Origin: Microvirga arvi
GTDB taxonomy: Bacteria > Pseudomonadota > Alphaproteobacteria > Rhizobiales > Beijerinckiaceae
Reading direction: 5' to 3'
Assembly: GCF_016892765.1 (NCBI RefSeq)
Contig: NZ_JAFEMD010000040.1
Span: forward strand, 1 to 45,720
DNA: 45,720 nt
Part shown: piece after piece, positions 31,114-40,841 of the stretch
How positions within the stretch are numbered: position 1 is the first letter of the stretch
Layout of the letters: each line of letters starts with the position of its first letter
Program-made: the position numbers and the translations under genes
Notes under the pieces: generated by a model
Seen by the model: only the letters and a program-made list of their open reading frames with translations
What the model was told of the DNA's origin: nothing
The model's database searches: none

Positions 31114-32439
31114 ATGGGTCCAGCAGTCGACACGGTATCGTCGGACACGAAACTTCCAGAGCGTACAACGGTAGTCGTCATAGGCGGAGGAATCGTAGGC
31201 GCCAGTACGGCGCTCTTTCTCGCCCGCAAGGGGGTGCCGGTTGTCCTGTGCGAAAAGGGCCATATCGCGGGAGAACAATCCAGTCGAAACTGGGGATGGA
31301 TTATCAACTGTGGTCGTGACGATCGCGAAATCCCGATTAGCCTCCTGTCCGGGCGATTGTGGCGAGAAATGTCTGAGCTAGTTGAAGCGGAGATTGGCTA
31401 TCGCGCAACAGGGATCGCGCGCCTCTATGACACGGATGAGCCAATCTCGCGCGCTCAGGCTTGGTGTAAGCGCGCGCAGCCCATGGGATCGGATGCCCGT
31501 GTTCTGAATAGCGCGGAGATCAACAGTCTCTTCCCCGGTGCGAGCCATCCATTCAGAGGTGCACTGTACTCGCCGACAGATGCAGTGGCCGAACCCCAAA
31601 AGGCTACGTCCGCTATCGCGAATGCAGCTCGGAGATTCGGGGCAATAGTCTTGACGAACTGCGCGGTTCGGAGCCTTGATCTGACAGGGGGAAGGATTAG
31701 CGGGGTCATTACGGAACGTGGCCGTATTCAATGTGATACTGTTGTCCTCGCAGCTGGAGCTTGGAGCCGCCTTTTCTGCGATGCTTTGGGTGTCAAACTT
31801 GCACAGCTAACGGTACAAGCCTCTGTCATGCGCACCGGACCTGTTGCAGGTGCTCCATTGCCCGCCGGTGTGACCGACCGCTTCTCCTTTCGTCGGCGGC
31901 TGGATGGCGGCTATACAATAGGCGACCCATTTCACACGATTGCTCCCATCACACCGGCCAGCTTCCGGCTCCTGCCTGACTTTGCCGAAATGCTCAGGAT
32001 GTCGTGGAGGCGGTTGACGCCAAGCCTAAGCCGCTTTGGAACGGAATGGCGGCATGCGAAACGACGCTCCGCAAACGAGCCGTCAGCTTACGAGGAAGTA
32101 CGTGTCAATGATCCTGATCCGTCAAAATCATTTCTGAGGAAGGCACATGCGCAGCTCGTTGAGCGGTTTCCGGCTTTCAAATCGGCCCAGATCCTTCAAC
32201 AGTGGGCCGGCTTGTTGGACGTAACTGCCGACTCAGTCCCTGTGATCTCGACCGTCGACAAGATTCCAGGCCTTCTTATTGGAACGGGCTTCTCCGGGCA
32301 TGGATTTACACTCGGACCTGGCGCAGGGCATGTGTTGGCAGATCTTGCCGTAGGGGAGAATCCTGCTGTTGATATTACTCCATTCCGCGTGTCCCGTTTC
32401 TGGGATGGCTCTCGTCCTAGACCGGAGGTTGGATTCTAA
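31114..32439 (+). CDS. FAD-dependent oxidoreductase, DadA/amadoriase-like, copy 1
   Basis: A 441-residue flavoprotein. The dinucleotide motif is VVVIGGGIVGAS (20-31), the FAD-binding stretch is GHIAGEQSSRNWGW (about 49-62), and the C-terminal motif is GFSGHGFTLGPGAG (about 394-407). This is the DAO fold of D-amino acid dehydrogenases, sarcosine/glycine oxidases and fructosyl-amino acid oxidases. The neighbours suggest it oxidises a fructosyl-amine or the released amine. A close paralogue is at 39451. It lies between the binding protein and the LacI gene and probably shares their promoter. Confidence 0.85.
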   Translation: MGPAVDTVSSDTKLPERTTVVVIGGGIVGASTALFLARKGVPVVLCEKGHIAGEQSSRNWGWIINCGRDDREIPISLLSGRLWREMSELVEAEIGYRATGIARLYDTDEPISRAQAWCKRAQPMGSDARVLNSAEINSLFPGASHPFRGALYSPTDAVAEPQKATSAIANAARRFGAIVLTNCAVRSLDLTGGRISGVITERGRIQCDTVVLAAGAWSRLFCDALGVKLAQLTVQASVMRTGPVAGAPLPAGVTDRFSFRRRLDGGYTIGDPFHTIAPITPASFRLLPDFAEMLRMSWRRLTPSLSRFGTEWRHAKRRSANEPSAYEEVRVNDPDPSKSFLRKAHAQLVERFPAFKSAQILQQWAGLLDVTADSVPVISTVDKIPGLLIGTGFSGHGFTLGPGAGHVLADLAVGENPAVDITPFRVSRFWDGSRPRPEVGF

Positions 32440-32564
32440 GTTCCACTTCGGGCGGCCCAAGGCATATTGAACGCGTCGAAGCGTTCTTGAAACCTCTACT
32501 GAAATAATGTAGCTGAACGTGGTTCGCTTGAGACGGTCGAGTAAAGTTAGGATTTAGGCTTATC

Positions 32565-33656
32565 ATGAATTCAGATCGTCGCCGGATCACAATCGCTGAT
32601 GTTGCTCGGCAAGCTGCCGTATCACCAGCTACCGCGGGTCGTGCACTTGGAGACTATGGCTACGTTCGAGAGGAAATCAGGACGCGCGTCCAAGAGGCAG
32701 CCAAATTACTTGGATACCGTCCCAATGGACTTGCACGTAGTATGGCGACCGGACGCACCAACACGATCGGAGTGGTGGGTGCAGACATCGGAAATCCATT
32801 CTTCGCGAGCGCTATGAGGGGGATTGGCGATGTGGCTCGCGCGGAGGGTTTCGGAACAATCCTCACAAATAGCGATGAGGATGTTGTCATCGAACGCGAA
32901 GCTGTGAAGCTCCTGCTTGAGAAGCAGGTAGATGGTATCATCGTCTCGCCTGCCGACGTCGGCGACAGCCAGCACCTCCATGAGGCTATTGAAAGTGGAA
33001 CACCGGTAATTCTCTTTGACAGGGTCATAGGTGAACTTGCCGCTGATGCCGTTCTTACAGACAGTGTGACTGCAACCAAGAATGCTGTGTCTCACCTCTT
33101 GGCACTAGGCCATCGGCGTATTGCCATTGTCGCCGAGCTGCGGGCTTCCATGGATAGCTCTTGGCCCATTTGGCTCTCGCAGAGGGATGCTCTCGATCCC
33201 GAGAGGCTGAACCCAAGCGGCTCTCGCCTCTTAGGATACATTCAAGCCCATGAGGCGGCTGACGTGCCAATTGATCCAGATCTTATCAGAGCTACAGGTG
33301 CTTATTCTCGCGTGAGCGCTTGTGAGCAGACCAGGGCGCTCCTTGCACTCCCGAATGCTCCGTCAGCGATTTTTACAGCCGACAATGTGATGACAGTCGG
33401 AGCACTTGACGCCATTCAGCAGAGTGGACTGCGGATTCCACAAGACATTTCGTTCGTTGCCTACGATGACATGGATTGGATGACCTTCGTCACTCCGGCA
33501 ATCAGCGCAGTAGCTCAACCGGTCTATGAAATGGGTCAGGTTGCTGCGCAGATGTTGCTTGAGCGGATGGAAAAGCCGAATGCGTCGATCAAACGCAAGG
33601 TACTTAAAACAAAGTTCGTCAGACGACAATCCTGCGCTCGTCTCGGTCGGAAGTAA
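32565..33656 (+). CDS. LacI-family transcriptional regulator, copy 1
   Basis: A 363-residue LacI-type repressor. The N-terminal HTH is ITIADVARQAAVSPATAGRA (about 8-27) with the hinge helix PNGLARSMATGRTNTIG, and a periplasmic-binding-protein-like effector domain follows. It probably binds GAGAGCGYTCTC at 24007-24034 and 29822-29852 and releases them on binding a sugar-amine or phosphate. Near positions 33120-33230 the protein has a longer loop than usual. It is the last gene of the left module. Confidence 0.9.
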   Translation: MNSDRRRITIADVARQAAVSPATAGRALGDYGYVREEIRTRVQEAAKLLGYRPNGLARSMATGRTNTIGVVGADIGNPFFASAMRGIGDVARAEGFGTILTNSDEDVVIEREAVKLLLEKQVDGIIVSPADVGDSQHLHEAIESGTPVILFDRVIGELAADAVLTDSVTATKNAVSHLLALGHRRIAIVAELRASMDSSWPIWLSQRDALDPERLNPSGSRLLGYIQAHEAADVPIDPDLIRATGAYSRVSACEQTRALLALPNAPSAIFTADNVMTVGALDAIQQSGLRIPQDISFVAYDDMDWMTFVTPAISAVAQPVYEMGQVAAQMLLERMEKPNASIKRKVLKTKFVRRQSCARLGRK

Positions 33657-34006
33657 ATCCGCCAACTATGGTCAGCGTTCTGCACGCCGGAGAAAGCCCA
33701 GCGTGCTATTAGGGAGACTACTGGCGTTGTGCACCGATGAGTATCTCCCAGCAGGATTAACAGACGAGTCAAGACGATTGTAGTTGGTAAGCAAGATGTC
33801 TGGCCCGCATTGCAAATTCGGTAATAATCTACCCGAGCAGCCAGTGATCCTCATCATTCTATACCTGACAGATCGGAGGTTTGCGGAAGAGACACATGTA
33901 TGATGGTCAGCCCATTCGTCTCGATCTTAGTCTGGTTTGTAGAAGCCTTAATCGGCACATAAGAGTGTTCTGACTAAGACCCATCAGAATCCTCTTTGTA
34001 GGATGC
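33657..34006. other. Gap with no gene
   Basis: About 350 bp between the LacI gene and the convergent gabD end. Short frames here have no coding character and no clear terminator stem was found. Confidence 0.5.
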
Positions 34007-35497
34007 TCACATACCAGCGAGGCAGACGTATTTGAGCTCGAGGAAGCCCTCGATGCCGTACTTGGAGCCCTCGCGGCCCAGGCCCGACTGCTTCACGCCG
34101 CCAAAGGGTGCCATCTCGTTGGCGAGCGCTGGCGTGTTCACGCCCACCATGCCGCTCTCCAAGGCCTCCGCCACCCGCCAGACACGGGCCATGTCGCGGG
34201 CATAGAAGTAGGACGCCAGCCCGAACTCCGAGTCGTTGGCCATCCCGATCACCTCCGCCTCGTCCTTGAAGGTGATGATCGGCGCCAGCGGCGCGAACGT
34301 CTCCTCCTTTGTCACCTTCATGGCTTGTGTGACCCCCGTCACCACAGTGGGCTCGAAGAACGTGCCGCCCAAGCTGGAGCGGTTCCCGCCCACCAGCAGC
34401 CGTCCGCCCTTCGCCAGCGCGTCGGCCACATGCTCCTCCATCTTGGTCACCGCCCTCTCATCGATCAGCGGCCCCATGGCCACCCCTTCCTCGGTGCCGC
34501 GCCCGAGCTTCAGCCCCCCAGCCTTCTCGGCCAGCTTTTCGGCAAAGGCCTCGGCCACACTCTCCTGGACGTAGATGCGGTTGGCGCACACGCAGGTCTG
34601 GCCCGCATTGCGGAACTTGGACAGCATGGCGCCCTCCACCGCCGCATCGAGATCCGCATCGTCGAACACGATGAAGGGCGCATTGCCGCCCAACTCCAGC
34701 GACAGGCGCTTGATGCTGTCCCCTGCCTCGCGCATCAGCCAGCGGCCCACATTGGTGGAGCCGGTGAACGTGATCTTGGCCACCTTCGGGTTGCGGCAGA
34801 ACTCCTCGCCGATGGGCTTGGCATCATTGGTGGTGATGACCGAAAAGGCGCCCTTCGGCACCCCTGCCCGCTCGGCCAGAACGGCGAGCGCCAGCGCCGA
34901 GAGCGGCGTTTGAGCCGCGGGCTTGAGCACCATGGTGCAGCCGGCGGCAAGGGCCGGTCCTACTTTGCGGGTGATCATGCCATTGGGAAAGTTCCAAGGG
35001 GTGATCGCCGCACACACGCCCACCGGCTGTTTGAGCACCACGATGCGCTGGGACGGGCTGGCACCGGGAATGACGTCGCCGTCGATGCGCTTGGCTTCCT
35101 CGGCGAACCACTCGATGTAGGCGGCATTCGAGATCACCTCGCCCTTGGCCTCGGAAAGTGGCTTGCCCTGCTCGGTGGTGAGGATGAGAGCGAGATCGTC
35201 GACGTTCTCGATGATCAGGTCGTACCAGCGCCGCAGGATCGCGCTGCGCTCCTTGGCCGTGCGTTTGGCCCAGTCCTTCTGCACCGCGTGAGCCTTGTCG
35301 ATGGCCTGCTTTGCGGCCTCGGGGCCGAGATCCGGCACCTCCAGAATGACGGCGCCGTCGAAGGGATCGGTGACCGGGACTATCCTGCCGTCGGGAGCAT
35401 CGATCCACTCGCCCGCCACATAGGCTTGCCCCACCAGCAGGGACGGATCCTTCAGATCGAGAACGCGCCGATCCACAGGTTTCGCATGTGCAGTCAT
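34007..35497 (-). CDS. gabD: Succinate-semialdehyde dehydrogenase (NAD(P)+)
   Basis: A 496-residue aldehyde dehydrogenase. Motifs are TPWNFPNGM (oxyanion Asn, about 168-176), GSTNVGRWLM, the general base Glu in LELGGNAP (about 267-274) and the catalytic Cys in NAGQTCVCANR (about 297-307). The ending KYGIEGFLELKYVC is typical of GabD. It oxidises succinic semialdehyde to succinate. GGAG lies seven bases before ATG 35497. With gabT upstream it completes GABA breakdown into the TCA cycle. It is richer in G+C than the frl genes. Confidence 0.9.
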   Translation of the reverse strand: MTAHAKPVDRRVLDLKDPSLLVGQAYVAGEWIDAPDGRIVPVTDPFDGAVILEVPDLGPEAAKQAIDKAHAVQKDWAKRTAKERSAILRRWYDLIIENVDDLALILTTEQGKPLSEAKGEVISNAAYIEWFAEEAKRIDGDVIPGASPSQRIVVLKQPVGVCAAITPWNFPNGMITRKVGPALAAGCTMVLKPAAQTPLSALALAVLAERAGVPKGAFSVITTNDAKPIGEEFCRNPKVAKITFTGSTNVGRWLMREAGDSIKRLSLELGGNAPFIVFDDADLDAAVEGAMLSKFRNAGQTCVCANRIYVQESVAEAFAEKLAEKAGGLKLGRGTEEGVAMGPLIDERAVTKMEEHVADALAKGGRLLVGGNRSSLGGTFFEPTVVTGVTQAMKVTKEETFAPLAPIITFKDEAEVIGMANDSEFGLASYFYARDMARVWRVAEALESGMVGVNTPALANEMAPFGGVKQSGLGREGSKYGIEGFLELKYVCLAGM

Positions 35498-35618
35498 GAG
35501 GAGGCTCCATGATATGAGGTAATGGACTGAATTGCATGCGACAGGTTCGGCTGAAAAAGATCACTCAGTGTGAACTGAGCGATCAAGTTGGGAGCAAAGC
35601 CGCGCGGTGAGCAACACT

Positions 35619-36896
35619 CTAGGCCGCGAGGGCCTGCTCCAGGATCTCCAGTCCCTCATCGACAATGGCGTCTTCTGCGGTCAGAGGTACCAAAATCCGG
35701 ATTGTGTTGGCGTTAGTTCCGCACGACAAGAGGATCAGGCCACTCTCATAGGCGCGCTGCACCACCCGCTTGGTCGCTGCAGCATCGGGCTCTCCACTGA
35801 CGCTGTCCTTCACTATATCGAACGCGACCATGGCACCCGGGCCCCGCACATCAGCGATCGGCAACAGATCATTCCGTCCCTGAACCCGCTCCAGCCGCGT
35901 GCGCAGGCGCTGACCGATGACCTCAGCACGATCGAGCAGCCTTTCCTCTTCGAATACATCGAGGACCGCCAAGGCAGCGGCACAGGCGAGCGGATTACCC
36001 GCATAGGTGCCGCCAAGACCGCCTGGGTCGGCCGCGTCCATGATGGGCGCCTTGCCGATGACACCGGACAGCGGAAAGCCCCCGGCGAGGCTCTTGGCCA
36101 CGCAGATTAGATCCGGCCCCACATCATAGTGCTCCATAGCGAACATCTTACCCGTGCGCCCAAAACCCGTCTGCACCTCATCGGCAATAAGCACAATGCC
36201 ATGCTCATCACACACGCGCCGCAGGGCGCGCATGAGGACGGACGGAACTTGGTGGAAACCCCCTTCTCCTTGCACCGGCTCAATAATGATGGCGGCGATC
36301 CGCGACGGATCAGCATCCGCCTTGAAGATGAAGTCCAGATACTTCAACGCGTCCTCAGGAGAGACACCATTCTGGACAGTCGGGAATGGTACGTGCCAGA
36401 CCTCTGGCATCGCCGGTCCAAGCCCCTTCTTGTAAGGCACGACCTTTCCAGTAAGGGCTGAGGCCATGATGGTGCGACCGTGGAAGCCGCCAGTGAAGGC
36501 GATGACGCCTGTGCGGCCGGTGGCGGCTCGGGCAATCTTGACAGCGTTCTCGGTGGCTTCAGCACCTGTGGTGAAGAACACAGACTTGAGCGGGCCGGGA
36601 ATGGGCGCCATGGCGTTCAGACGCTCGGCTAGAGCGATGTAGGGCTCGTACATCACTACCTGGAAGCAGGTGTGAGTGAAGCGTATCATTTGCTCCTGAA
36701 CCGCGGCGATGATCTTAGGATGACAATGGCCTGTATTGACCACCGCAATGCCGCCGGCAAAGTCGACATAGCGCTTACCTTCGACGTCCCACAATTCAGC
36801 ATTGCGAGCGCGGGAGGCTGAGAGAGGCGTCGTGTGGCCAACTCCGCGGACGACGGCGACCTGACGGCGGGACAAGAGATCAGCGTTTGTAGTCAT
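35619..36896 (-). CDS. gabT: 4-aminobutyrate aminotransferase
   Basis: A 425-residue class III PLP aminotransferase. It has GGIAVVNTGHCHP near 47-59, TTGAEATENAVKIAR (PLP phosphate pocket), IIEPVQGEGGF, ADEVQTGFGRTG and the PLP lysine in AKSLAGGFPLSGV. GTYAGNPLACAAA follows. GabT moves the amino group of GABA to 2-oxoglutarate. Related enzymes use 5-aminovalerate, a lysine product. I chose Met 36896, because the 32 upstream codons are not family-like and would overlap the LysR gene. It lies 121 bp upstream of gabD. Confidence 0.9.
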   Translation of the reverse strand: MTTNADLLSRRQVAVVRGVGHTTPLSASRARNAELWDVEGKRYVDFAGGIAVVNTGHCHPKIIAAVQEQMIRFTHTCFQVVMYEPYIALAERLNAMAPIPGPLKSVFFTTGAEATENAVKIARAATGRTGVIAFTGGFHGRTIMASALTGKVVPYKKGLGPAMPEVWHVPFPTVQNGVSPEDALKYLDFIFKADADPSRIAAIIIEPVQGEGGFHQVPSVLMRALRRVCDEHGIVLIADEVQTGFGRTGKMFAMEHYDVGPDLICVAKSLAGGFPLSGVIGKAPIMDAADPGGLGGTYAGNPLACAAALAVLDVFEEERLLDRAEVIGQRLRTRLERVQGRNDLLPIADVRGPGAMVAFDIVKDSVSGEPDAAATKRVVQRAYESGLILLSCGTNANTIRILVPLTAEDAIVDEGLEILEQALAA

Positions 36897-36954
36897 GGAC
36901 CTATCACGTGTGTTGATCGTTACCAACCTAGGTACGAAGGGCAAAAGGGCACAA

Positions 36955-37881
36955 TCAGCTATTTGGTTGGACTGATGCAGCAGATGCATCAATTGTAGGC
37001 TCGTCCCGCAACAGTACCTTCAGCCATACTCGCAGCGCGACAATCGCTGGATCGCGCCAATGCCCTTGTCTAGTGATTAGATAATATCCGCCCAATCGAA
37101 CGTTCGAGGAAACAACCTCGACCAATCGGCCTGCCGCCAAGTCATCCTCGACCAATAACCTATTGGCTAGGGCAACGCCCTGCCCCAGGCGGGCCGCCTC
37201 AATGGCTAAGTGGGCGTGCCACAGACGCGACCCACGCAGAGCTGGCACCGCGGTGATGCCAGCCTCCTTGAACCAGCGCTCCCACTGTTGAGTGGATTCT
37301 TCATGGATGAGCGGCAGCCCTAGGAGATCTGAAGGCCAAATAAGGTGGGGGTAGCGCGCCTGAAACGAGGGGCTAGCCACCGCCAAAACTCGTGGCTGCG
37401 CCAGGAGTTCAGCCCGGAGGTTTGGGCTTGCCTCGAAGCTGGTGAGATAAACGATTTCGGCATCAGCTTCTGCCCGAGCGAAGTCGGGACGTGATAGAGT
37501 GGGCTGCAGGATGATCTCAAGGGTCTTCAGTTGCCCTTGCAACTCCGGCAGGTGTGGCAGGAGGCAACGATTGGCAAGGCCCGGAATGCACCAGATATGA
37601 AGACTGTCGCGCTGGATAGGACGGATGCCGCGAATGGCCTGCCGCAGTAGATCAAAAGCTTGTGTGACCTCGGCGTGGAGCGCCTCGCCAGCCGGCGTGA
37701 GGGACAGTCCACGCCCCTGTGGCTCGACCAGTTCAACGCCAAGATCATTCTGCAAATTGTGCAGATGCCGTGACACCACTGTCGGGCTGACAGAGAGTTC
37801 TTCGCCGGCAGCCCGCACGCTGCGTGTCCGCCCAACTGCCTCAAAAGCTTTCAACGCACTCAGGGAAGGCAAGCGTGTCAT
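36955..37881 (-). CDS. LysR-family regulator, GcvA-like
   Basis: A 308-residue LysR regulator. The N-terminal winged helix is LPSLSALKAFEAVGRTRSVR, then VVSRHLHNLQNDLGVELVE, and the ligand-binding domain has the GcvA/AmpR-type LPxLxALKAFE start. It reads in the same direction as gabT, 58 bp upstream of it, so it either shares the operon or controls the gabT promoter from within. The likely ligand is an amino compound. No palindromic LysR box stood out. Confidence 0.85.
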   Translation of the reverse strand: MTRLPSLSALKAFEAVGRTRSVRAAGEELSVSPTVVSRHLHNLQNDLGVELVEPQGRGLSLTPAGEALHAEVTQAFDLLRQAIRGIRPIQRDSLHIWCIPGLANRCLLPHLPELQGQLKTLEIILQPTLSRPDFARAEADAEIVYLTSFEASPNLRAELLAQPRVLAVASPSFQARYPHLIWPSDLLGLPLIHEESTQQWERWFKEAGITAVPALRGSRLWHAHLAIEAARLGQGVALANRLLVEDDLAAGRLVEVVSSNVRLGGYYLITRQGHWRDPAIVALRVWLKVLLRDEPTIDASAASVQPNS

Positions 37882-38135
37882 GACAACCAGACTGATAGTG
37901 ACAATGGTTGAGCCTTCGGCAATTGCGTGACTAGGCCTATAATAATTTGAACGAACTCATTGCACAGATACTGCATAATTCTGGCCGATCAATCAAATTG
38001 CTTGCTAGCTTGGCCTCCGTTTAGCAGGTCTTGGTTAGCCAGCGGAGACTCGAACGGAGGTGCATGAGAGCTGTCGGCAGCGTGCTGAAAGCGGAGTTCC
38101 TACCTGGTTTGTTGGACCGCATATCTTGGAACTGC

Positions 38136-39173
38136 CTAGGCGGAGTCGCGCATGATCAGCTTGGCCTCAAGCAGGGTCACATCCTTCTCCTGTGGTTCGT
38201 CAGATCCTTCATCCTCGCTGTTAATCCTCGCCAGCAAAAGCTCGAAGCTCTGTGTCGCCATTTTCTGATAGTCCTGCGCCACTGTCGTGAGCGGCGGGCA
38301 CATATACTTGCTCAAGGGATGGTTGTCGTGGCCCGCGATCCGGAGGTCGCAGTCGGACGTGCGGCCGACCTTAAGCCCTTTCTGGTAGGCTGCCGCCATC
38401 GCCCCAAACGCGATTCGGTCGCTGGCGCACAGGATCGTCTGCGTTGGGAATGCCTTACGGTTAATCATCCGCGTCACCTGATCGTAGCCGAACTCTTCAA
38501 AGTCCCAGCTTCTGGTCTCCGTCTCGATCACAATCGGCTCAAGGCCAAGCCTGTGCATCGTAGCCAGATAGCTGTCCCGCCGCTCCTGCGCGTTGAGGTT
38601 CACTGGTGGGATGCCGAGATAGGTCGGGTGTGCTCCCGTCCGGCACAGATACTCTGTCAGGAGGGAGACGCTCTGACGGTTGTCCGACCCAACGAACGGC
38701 GTCAGCTTCTCCAAGCGCGAGTCGAAGAACAGCAGCGGGACGCGGGCCTTGAGGTCCCGGATCAGAGCCGTGTTTGACTGAAAGCCGAGCGGCGCAATGA
38801 TGGCGCCTGCGATCTTGAGGGACATCAGGGTCTGGAGGGCTCGTGCCTCGAGTTGGGGATCCCCGTGCGAACTGAGAACCACCGCCCAGTAACCCTGCTC
38901 GAGGCACCTCATCTCAATCTGGCGCACTATCTCAGCGTAGAACGGATCCGAGATAAGCGGCACGATGATCCCGATGTTGCGTGGCCTCTTCCGGTTCAGG
39001 TTCACGGCGAAAATGCTAGGGCGGTATTGGTAGATCTCCAACGCCCGCTCAATGCGCTCCCGGGTCGACTTTCTGACCGCGTGTGGATTGTCAAAATACT
39101 TGGACAAGGTCGGACGAGAGATCCCACTCGCCTGCGCGAGTTCCTCCATATTTTTTATTTTACGATCGCTCAT
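38136..39173 (-). CDS. LacI-family transcriptional regulator, copy 2
   Basis: A 345-residue repressor. The HTH is KNMEELAQASGISRPTLSKY (about 7-26), the hinge is RPSIFAVNLNRKRPRNIGII, and the effector domain contains HGDPQLEARALQTLMS and GHDNHPLSKYMCPPLTTVAQ. It is only distantly similar to copy 1, so the modules respond to separate signals. It diverges from the FAD oxidoreductase gene at 39451 across a region with a perfect palindrome, TTACGCGCGTAA. Confidence 0.9.
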   Translation of the reverse strand: MSDRKIKNMEELAQASGISRPTLSKYFDNPHAVRKSTRERIERALEIYQYRPSIFAVNLNRKRPRNIGIIVPLISDPFYAEIVRQIEMRCLEQGYWAVVLSSHGDPQLEARALQTLMSLKIAGAIIAPLGFQSNTALIRDLKARVPLLFFDSRLEKLTPFVGSDNRQSVSLLTEYLCRTGAHPTYLGIPPVNLNAQERRDSYLATMHRLGLEPIVIETETRSWDFEEFGYDQVTRMINRKAFPTQTILCASDRIAFGAMAAAYQKGLKVGRTSDCDLRIAGHDNHPLSKYMCPPLTTVAQDYQKMATQSFELLLARINSEDEGSDEPQEKDVTLLEAKLIMRDSA

Positions 39174-39290
39174 CTGTCAGCATTTAACTCCCACTCGTCG
39201 AATGAGGAGGTGAGGCGGGCCGGGCTGCCCCTCCACGTTTCTGTCTAGCATCTTCATCTTGGGCAACATAATTCCCTCGCAGTATATTAG

Positions 39291-39361
39291 CGAGTGTCAA
39301 ACCGCGGCTTACCTATGTAATCCATAAATATTACGCGCGTAAAGTTTTCTATTGACACTCG
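39291..39361. promoter_or_regulatory. Operator and promoter region of the right module
   Basis: TTACGCGCGTAA (39331-39342) is a perfect 12-bp palindrome with a CG centre, as expected for a LacI-family site. CGAGTGTCAA (39291-39300) and TTGACACTCG (39352-39361) form a perfect 10-bp inverted repeat around it, and the second arm includes a TTGACA -35 hexamer (39352-39357). The layout suggests repression by loop formation or two half-sites flanking the operator. Confidence 0.65.
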
Positions 39362-39450
39362 ACAAGGTGGGCCTCATCGTAAAGGCATCAAGGTGGGCCT
39401 GGGAGGCGGGATCTAGCTGGAGCTGGCGCCGAGATAGTCTCACGAAACGG

Positions 39451-40791
39451 ATGGAGACGGCTGTGGGACCTGTTGTTGACCCCGTTCATTCGGACGACCG
39501 ATTGCCGGAGCGGACGAGCGTTGTTGTTGTGGGTGGCGGCATCGTGGGGTCCAGTACGGCGCTTTACCTCGCCGAAAAGGGTGTTTCCGTTGTGCTGTGC
39601 GAGAAGGGGCACATCGCCGGAGAACAGTCGAGCCGCAACTGGGGCTGGGTGACAGCCCGGGGTCGTGACATGCGCGAACTGCCGCTGTGTCTCGAAAGCG
39701 CGCGTCTTTGGAAGGGAATGAATGAGTTCCTTGGCACGGAAACAGGTTATCGGCGCCTCGGCTCTCTTCGGCTGTACGACACTGAGGAAAACCTCGCGAT
39801 CGGAGAGGAGTGGCTGATGGAAGCCCAGCTTCTTCAGATCCAGGCCAAGTTCCTGCAACGAGGAGAAATCGAAGAACTCGCCCCTGGCGCCAGCAGACAG
39901 TTCAAGGGCGCTCTCTACGCCCCGGACGACGGCCGCGCCGAACCGCAGAAGGCTGCCCCAGCTATTGTAGAAGGCGCCAGGAGGCGCGGTGCCAAGATCT
40001 TCACACAATGCGCCGTCCGCGGTGTCGATATCCAAGCCGGAAAGGTTGCCGGCGTCGTCACGGAACGCGGCCGCATCGCCTGCGATGCCATCGTGCTCGC
40101 GGGCGGCGGATGGTCGACCGTCTTTTGCAGCAACCTGGACATCCGCCTGCCACAGATGCTCGTCCAAGCCTCGGCAATGCGCACGGAGCCGATGGACGGC
40201 CCAGTGGGCCCCACCATCTACGCTGACAAGTTCTCACTTCGAAAGCGCTTGGATGGCGGCTACAACATCGGCGACCCTTTTCACACCAAGACCGAGATCA
40301 CGCCGGACAGCTTCCGCTATGCGTACGACTACCTGCCGATGCTGCAAAAGTCATGGAAACGGCTGCGGCCGAAGTTCGGCAGTCGGGCGCTGCGCGAGTG
40401 GCGTCGCCCGAGGCACTGGTCGCTCGATCAGGTCTCTCCCTTCGAGAAGCTGCGCGTGCTCGATCCTCCAGCCACCGATCTGTTCCTGAACCGCGCCCAG
40501 CGCAGCCTCGTTGAGACCTTTCCAGCGTTTGCCCAAGCAAGGATCGCCCAACGATGGGCGGGGCTGATCGACATCACGCCCGACGCGGTGCCGGTGATCT
40601 CCAAGGTCGATGCCCTGCCGGGCCTGTTCCTGAACACCGGCTTCTCGGGCCACGGCTTCGGCCTCGGCCCAGGTGCGGGCAAGCTGATGGCAGATATCGT
40701 CGCAGACGACGCCCCGATCGTGGATCCCACACCGTTTCGTTACTCGCGCTTCATCGACGGGTCCCGCCCGAAGCCCAAAGCGGGCTTCTAA
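39451..40791 (+). CDS. FAD-dependent oxidoreductase, DadA/amadoriase-like, copy 2
   Basis: A 446-residue paralogue of the product of 31114, with the same VVVVGGGIVGSS, GHIAGEQSSRNWGW and NTGFSGHGFGLGPGAG motifs. Codon use is more GC-biased than in copy 1, and the sequences differ along the whole length. I chose Met 39451, because 33 extra upstream codons overlap the TTGACA and operator region. It leads the second operon and is followed by transporter genes and a glyoxalase. Fructosyl-amino acid oxidation would release glucosone, an alpha-dicarbonyl. The substrate is inferred from context. Confidence 0.85.
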   Translation: METAVGPVVDPVHSDDRLPERTSVVVVGGGIVGSSTALYLAEKGVSVVLCEKGHIAGEQSSRNWGWVTARGRDMRELPLCLESARLWKGMNEFLGTETGYRRLGSLRLYDTEENLAIGEEWLMEAQLLQIQAKFLQRGEIEELAPGASRQFKGALYAPDDGRAEPQKAAPAIVEGARRRGAKIFTQCAVRGVDIQAGKVAGVVTERGRIACDAIVLAGGGWSTVFCSNLDIRLPQMLVQASAMRTEPMDGPVGPTIYADKFSLRKRLDGGYNIGDPFHTKTEITPDSFRYAYDYLPMLQKSWKRLRPKFGSRALREWRRPRHWSLDQVSPFEKLRVLDPPATDLFLNRAQRSLVETFPAFAQARIAQRWAGLIDITPDAVPVISKVDALPGLFLNTGFSGHGFGLGPGAGKLMADIVADDAPIVDPTPFRYSRFIDGSRPKPKAGF

Positions 40792-40841
40792 ACACCAGCC
40801 GAGGACCTCTCAACCACCGTTCCCCCCCAGGCGAGATGTGT

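Noticed and set aside
34325..35564. Long open frames on both strands through gabD
   Set aside because: They are shadows of the GC-rich gabD gene, whose complete catalytic motifs fix the real frame.
38031..38777. Plus-strand frame opposite the second LacI gene
   Set aside because: The minus-strand LacI protein is complete, with HTH and effector domain. The plus frame is its shadow.
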